Below, one piece after another: positions 59,150 through 64,000 of a DNA stretch of 64,000 bases. Position 1 is the first letter of the stretch. Each line of letters begins with the position of its first letter. The DNA comes from Gonatopus flavifemur (taxonomy: Eukaryota > Arthropoda > Insecta > Hymenoptera > Dryinidae). Location: the NCBI GenBank assembly GCA_018340375.1, contig JAFFJZ010000048.1:1178001-1242000 (forward strand). Direction: 5' to 3'. The notes below the pieces were generated by a model. The model saw only the letters and a list, made by a program, of their open reading frames with translations, did no database searches and was not told the DNA's origin. The translations under genes were made by a program, and so were the position numbers.

Positions 59150-60835
59150 CTGATTATGCAATAAAATCTCATTGATTCCATTCAATGAGCAATCGTTAAC
59201 TGAAAAATACTGATATTTCACTAATCGAAACTTGAATAATGGGTGCTACGTTGGAAGACAGTTTTATTATGTCACCACTACTTTTGTCTATACGCAAATG
59301 GAGTTTTTCTTGTTGCTTTTCAACCTCATTTCAATATATTTCATTGATTTTAAGAAAATCCTTCAGATATCCGGTATTTTGATGCTAGATCAAAGACGAA
59401 ATAATGTTACACTTACGTAAATTATTTCGACCAAGCAATTATCTGGGAGAATGAATGTTGTAACGTGGATATTTCCGTCTCGTTCATCTAACTACTTCTA
59501 AAGTTACTCTTTCGTTGAAATACTATACAGAGATCGGTGAATTTGAGAAAATTGAAACACCCTTCTTCAATAGACCGTGTCCTCTCCCTCGATTGCGAGG
59601 CACAAATGGACAGGAATACAAGAACAAACAAGTACCTTCAAATGCAAGTTAGGAGAGAACAACGGTATCGAGGCAGGAGAGAAAAGAACGTTTCATATAA
59701 TCGATGTATGGGAATGGCTAATTGTATTGAGCGAGAAATTCGAAGTGACGTGAACGATTCATCCATTGCATGTATTTTAGAAAAAGGAAGGGAAGAAGGG
59801 GTCACGAAAATTAGCCAAAACAATAAACGATGGTACAGCAGATGCAAATCACTGAGTCTTCGAGGGTATTGTGCGCGTGTATCTGTCGTTCAAATTGAAA
59901 TTTGAAGGGCACATATTCCTGACACGTTTCTGACGTATCGTCAATAGGGATCATATGTTCCATCGGTTAATGTATGCTTCACAAAAAAAAACTGTGGATT
60001 AGATAAATTGTGTCAATTCATCTTATGTTTTTGAATATATGAATCCGAATATTCTCCTTGAATATTGAATATTTTGGTTTCAAAATTATCCCATGAATTT
60101 TAATACGAAAATTTGACAGGAAATTCTGATGAAATAAACAATTCTCAAATCTCAAATTGAATCTGATATTTTTTATAGAACTCAATAGATCAACCAAGTT
60201 CTATTTTTAGGTGAGTGAATTCAAGATTCAATTCTATATATAGTGCAAAATTTGGTGTATTTTTACTAAAAGTTTATAAAGACACTAGTGGTTTTTGGAG
60301 CCCACACGACTGGTTCGTGCTGGCAAAAACATCATTTCAGCATTACTGGTTATTCAGTGGTTTCCAAAATCTATACTCGAAATACTTTTTTCTTCTTTTT
60401 GTTTTTGGACACTCAACCATGCATATTTATGTATGAAAAATTTGGTTACGGCAGAACTATTATTGTTTTCTAAAATGATGGATCCGATGTGGATAAGCCT
60501 AATTCGGTTAAAATTCATGACTTCGTTTTTTTTCGTGCTATTTTTCTATGTTCTCGTATGGATTGCTTATTTTTCATCCTGATATAGGGAATATTGATCG
60601 AAGGATGTGTCTCGAAATACATTAAACAGATTACTTTCATTAATTCTAGTTGATAAAACTTCGGAAACGAGTCATCTGAAAGAAACAAACCAAAATGGTT
60701 TTAGATTTAGTATGTTGATGGCTATAGCGCATACTATACGATTTTTTATATTTGCGGCGATCGATATTTTATAAAACACAATGAGAGCTTGACAAATTTT
60801 TATCACAAAAAAATATATTGATACTGTCTCGGTGC
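59150..60835. other. Gene-free stretch
   Basis: An open frame of 122 codons at 59,537-59,905 and three overlapping frames at 60,215-60,582 show no domain, no codon pattern and no relatives I recognise. Nothing else is seen. Confidence 0.4.
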
Positions 60836-61049
60836 CACGGAGAAAAATAATACAATAAAAATTACAACATTTTCTAGTGAATTAATTACACATGTCTAAT
60901 GTGTTGAGAAGTACTCCTCAAATGTGGAATAGAATACTACAAGTGCAATAATTTCTACTACATTCTGCAAGAAAGCCTCTGAGATTGTCAGGTAATTGTG
61001 ACGACATTTGACGAAATAATACTATTTTACTGCATTATTTTTCTCCGTG
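60836..61049. mobile_element. MITE with CACGGAGAAAAAT ends
   Basis: CACGGAGAAAAATAATAC and TGCATTATTTTTCTCCGTG bound 214 bp. The flanks GC and TG do not match. Same end type as 8,521-8,786 and 13,307-13,541. Confidence 0.8.
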
Positions 61050-61568
61050 TGTCGATTCACCAAGACTTTCCTGAATCAAACCACGTTAACTGTGACAATA
61101 AATTTTCGTACATGCTTGGAATAAAACAATGAGTATGAGAAAGCCTACAAGACACTGTGCATTTGATATGAATTTCATTATAATCGCGTTCATTATACTT
61201 ATAAGAAAGCAATAGAAATTTGAATGGTTTATGAAATTATTATTTCAAATGGGTTATTTAATATCATTCCATGATTCAGTTTATCGAATTCGATGTATAT
61301 TTTTACACTGTTCATGCAAATTTCCTCAAATTATTGCAAACCTGCTTTGAATGATCGAGTCTTTTATTCCAAGAATGTAAGAAAATTTAGTGTTACAGTT
61401 TACGTGATTTGACTCATCTTTCAACTCCATTTTTTCTCAAAATAAGTCGAGGATTACAAAAATACAGTGATACATAGAGGGATTATACTCAGTTGCATGG
61501 TCGCAAAAAAGCATTTTTTTACGAATGGTTTCTTTGAAAGGGATTTTATTTGACAAATACAAGAAGTA
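61050..61568. other. Gene-free stretch
   Basis: AT-rich sequence with nothing recognisable. Confidence 0.4.
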
Positions 61569-61572
61569 TTAA

Positions 61573-62280
61573 GGGGTTATATACAGTTAACATTTTCAAA
61601 GAATTGATTCTTTTTTTATTTCATTTTTGTAATATACATACATTTAAGTACACACACAGAAAATTTCAAGTCAATTTGGCGATTATTGTCCAAGTTACAC
61701 GCATATTTGTAAAATTTTTTCACTATATGTCAAGTGCTTTTGAAACTTTGAATCCGTTTTTCTCCAAACTGTGTTTTCAAAGTCGGTGACCAAGATTTCT
61801 CGACAACAGCTGGACCTATCAGTCTCAGATTTTAACACAAGCTTGTTGACTATATTGTTTAGTAATTGATCGAAGGTTTCTTCTCACCGATGAATTTTTT
61901 TTTATGAACAATTTAAGGCCAAAATTTTGGTGAAAAATCGATTTTTGTTTTTAGAAGCCGCCATTTTGACAAAAAATGTTATTTTCCTTATTCCTTCGAT
62001 TAATTACTACATTATACATTACTTTAACGGAATCCGTTTGGTTTTTCCATTTTGAAAGATTCAGTCCCGAGATATCGTGGTCACCGCAAAGCGCTTTTTC
62101 TTAGAGGAGCTCCTGGAGATCAGCTATAACAGCTCTCAAAACCATTATTTTTACAAATAAAAAATGTTAAAATACAGTTGGAAGTTATCTCAATATATAT
62201 ACAAATTTTTACCACAATCAATTCAACTGTCTTTTCAGGAAAAATCGGTTTTTTTGCGCCTCTTGACTGTATATAATCCC
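61573..62280. mobile_element. TTAA-flanked element, GGGGTTATATACAG ends
   Basis: GGGGTTATATACAGTTAAC and TGACTGTATATAATCCC bound 708 bp between TTAA at 61,569-61,572 and 62,281-62,284. This is typical of piggyBac- or Kolobok-like non-autonomous elements. No coding content. Mariner 4 is inserted directly after its right TTAA. Confidence 0.88.
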
Positions 62281-62286
62281 TTAATA

Positions 62287-63575
62287 CCAGATGTGTAAGT
62301 ATGAAACCGGAATTTTTGTACAGAAAAAACACGTTTGTTGTAATGATATGATACAAAGTAACTTATTCAAAGTATTGTCCGTCGCTATCTATACATTTTT
62401 TCCATCTTTCTGGCAATTTGTGGATTCCGCGCCAAAAGAACTGTTGCTCTTTTGAGGCAAACCAGTCATCGAGCCATTTTCGTACATCTTCGTCAGAAGT
62501 AAAGCGCTGCTCAGCAAGTGCGTGTCCCATCGATGCAAACAAGTAGTAATCGGATGGAGCAAGGTCCGGTGAGTAAGGCGCGTGCTGAAGAATCTCCCAA
62601 CGGAACGACTCTATCGTTTCCTGGACCTGTTTTGCTTTGTGTGCTGGTGCATTGTCGTGCAGCAAAATCACCTTGTGTTGTCTCTGTTAGTATTCTGGTC
62701 GTTTTTCACGCAAAACTCGATCCAAATCGATCATTTGTTGTCGGCAGCGTTGAGTATTGACAGTTTCCCCAGGTTTCAGCAGCTCGTAGTAGATTACGCC
62801 CTTCTGATCCCACCAAACACACAGCATTGTCTTCCGTCCGTAGCGGTTTGGTCTTGCCGTCGATGTTGATGGTTCACCCGGAGTAACCCATGACTTTTTG
62901 CGCTTAGGATCCTCGAAATATATCCACTTTTCATCGCCAGTCACAATTCGATGGAGAAATGACTTTCTTTGGAACCTGGCAAGCAGCATTTCGCATGATG
63001 TTTTGCGGTTTTCCTGCTGTCTTTCGTTGAGTTCATGTGGAACCCATTTCCCCACTTTTTGTATCTTTCCCATGGCCTTCAACCGGAGGGAGATGGCCAC
63101 CTTCTCGGGTCACCTTTAACTGATCCGCCAGTTGTTGTTGTGTTTGAGCGTCGTCTTCGTCCAAAAGGCTTGCAGGTCAGCGTCTTCAAACTTTTTCGGT
63201 GGTCTTCCACGTTCTTCGTTCCTGACGTCAAAATCGCCACTTTTAAACCGTTTGAACCACTCGAAACACTATGTTTTACCGAGAGCATGCTCACCAAACG
63301 CCTCCACGAGCATTCGATGCGATTCGGCTGCGGTTTTCTTCAGATGAAAACAGAAAAGTAGTGCTGTCCGCAAATCGTAATTTGTTGGCACAAAACCCGA
63401 CATGTTTATCTGTAATAAACTAATGCTACTGAATGAAACTCGTGTTATTGTGAGTTGGAAATCTTTGTCGGATATCAATACAATAACAAGACACCGCTGA
63501 CGTGATGTGTCGGTAACTGCATCGACATCTAGCGCCACCTATGGGCAAATTCCGGTTTCATACTTACACACCTGG
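62287..63575 (-). mobile_element. mariner element 4, mauritiana type, dead
   Basis: The inverted ends start CCAG(A/G)TGTGTAAGTATGAA and are flanked by TA (62,285-62,286; 63,576-63,577). The length is 1,289 bp. The ends resemble those of the Drosophila mauritiana mariner. Confidence 0.93.
62363..63403 (-). pseudogene. mariner transposase (Mos1-like) with stops and frameshifts
   Basis: It starts MSGFVPTN at 63,403, as in mauritiana-type transposases, and ends at 62,363. Motifs are FCFHLKKTAAESHRMLVEAF (N-terminal helix-turn-helix), KIQKVGKWVPHEL, VTGDEKWIYF, LLHDNAPAH and SPDLAPSDYYLF. Lesions are a TAG at 63,269-63,271, a pair of opposing frameshifts at about 63,155 and 63,105, and a TAA at 62,687-62,689. 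All three catalytic aspartates are still encoded, so loss of function comes from the broken frame. Confidence 0.93.
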
Positions 63576-63596
63576 TATATGTAGTGTTAACCTGTA

Positions 63597-63835
63597 CACT
63601 GAGAGAAAAAAAGGGTGAACAATACAATCTTTATTAACAGATTGAAGACATCGCGGATCATAGAAGATAATTGCTCCACGTTAGTTCAATAGATTACTGT
63701 TTAAATCGTAATTTTGTTTCTTGAAACAATAATTTATCGAACTAATGTGGAGCGATTATCTTTTATGATTCGCGATGTCTTCAATCTATCAATAAGGAAT
63801 TGTAATTTTTACGCTTTCTTCTTTTCTCTCATTCA
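63597..63835. repeat. Palindromic MITE, CACTGAGAGAAAA end
   Basis: CACTGAGAGAAAAAAAG at the left and CTTTTCTCTCATTC at the right enclose long arms including GATTGAAGACATCGCG and its mirror image. The right terminal bases have decayed. Confidence 0.75.
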
Positions 63836-64000
63836 TTCTCTCTTTACATTGGGACTTTTCATTTTTCAAAATATTGAGTTACACTACTCCTGTAGATGAT
63901 CTCCTGGAGATCCTTCGAGAAAAGTTGTCTGGCAGTGAGCACGATATTTCCAGTTTGGATTATTTAAAATGAAAAATTCATAAGAATGCTGTTAGTGAAT
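63836..64000. other. Window end, unassigned
   Basis: Contains an acceptor-like CTCCTGTAG followed by 26 open codons to a TGA. It does not resemble the missing con80 end of KATNB1, and I assign nothing. Confidence 0.3.

Noticed and set aside
59537..59905. 122-codon open frame (+)
   Set aside because: No recognisable motif, no splice context and no neighbouring exons; not enough to call a gene.
63893..63980. Acceptor-like site and 26 open codons at the window end as the missing KATNB1 exon
   Set aside because: The residues do not match the expected con80 C-terminal sequence.

Overview
The window looks like AT-rich, intron-containing chromosomal DNA from an insect. An ovarian-tumor (Otu) gene with the insect OTU-plus-Tudor layout, several mariner lineages, short spliced introns and very dense miniature transposons all fit this. 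I cannot place the organism below insect level from the sequence alone. No rRNA, tRNA or CRISPR array was recognised.

Only four host genes are supported. otu lies on the minus strand (18,805-22,243, eleven coding exons, about 856 residues). The other three form a compact cluster: AAMP (39,333-42,763, plus, seven exons, 431 residues), a UPF0598/C8orf82 homologue (42,884-43,805, minus, four exons, 225 residues) and KATNB1, the katanin p80 WD40 subunit (from 44,593, plus, thirteen exons seen, C-terminal end not found). AAMP and C8orf82 converge with 120 bases between stop codons. C8orf82 and KATNB1 diverge from a 787-base gap. All exon joins were made by hand from GT/AG sites that keep the frame and the family alignment.

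Everything else is mobile DNA, often nested. 1-5.6 kb: a mariner with an open frame but a mutated catalytic residue, and a 2.3-kb foldback. 6.4-17.7 kb: a four-level nest. An outer element (6,439-17,650) contains a CCC-type element (7,636-16,470), which contains a Transib-type transposon (7,641-14,384) whose ends resemble V(D)J recombination signals and which carries a broken RAG1/Transib-like transposase gene. That gene is itself split by a foldback and a MITE. 24.3-31.8 kb: a chain of elements joined at TTAA, one holding a solo LTR. 33.7-37.1 kb: a BED-finger hAT relic broken by an apparently intact mariner. 37-39.3 kb: back-to-back palindromic MITEs. 50-64 kb: a LINE relic, two dead mariners, a second hAT relic with a nested foldback, and more MITEs.

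A recurring theme is a class of elements from about 90 bp to 2.6 kb that begin CCC and end GGG and duplicate two bases on insertion. In two cases removing the element and one copy of the dinucleotide rejoins a transposase reading frame. This, and the Transib element with its paired signal-like ends, are the most interesting content.
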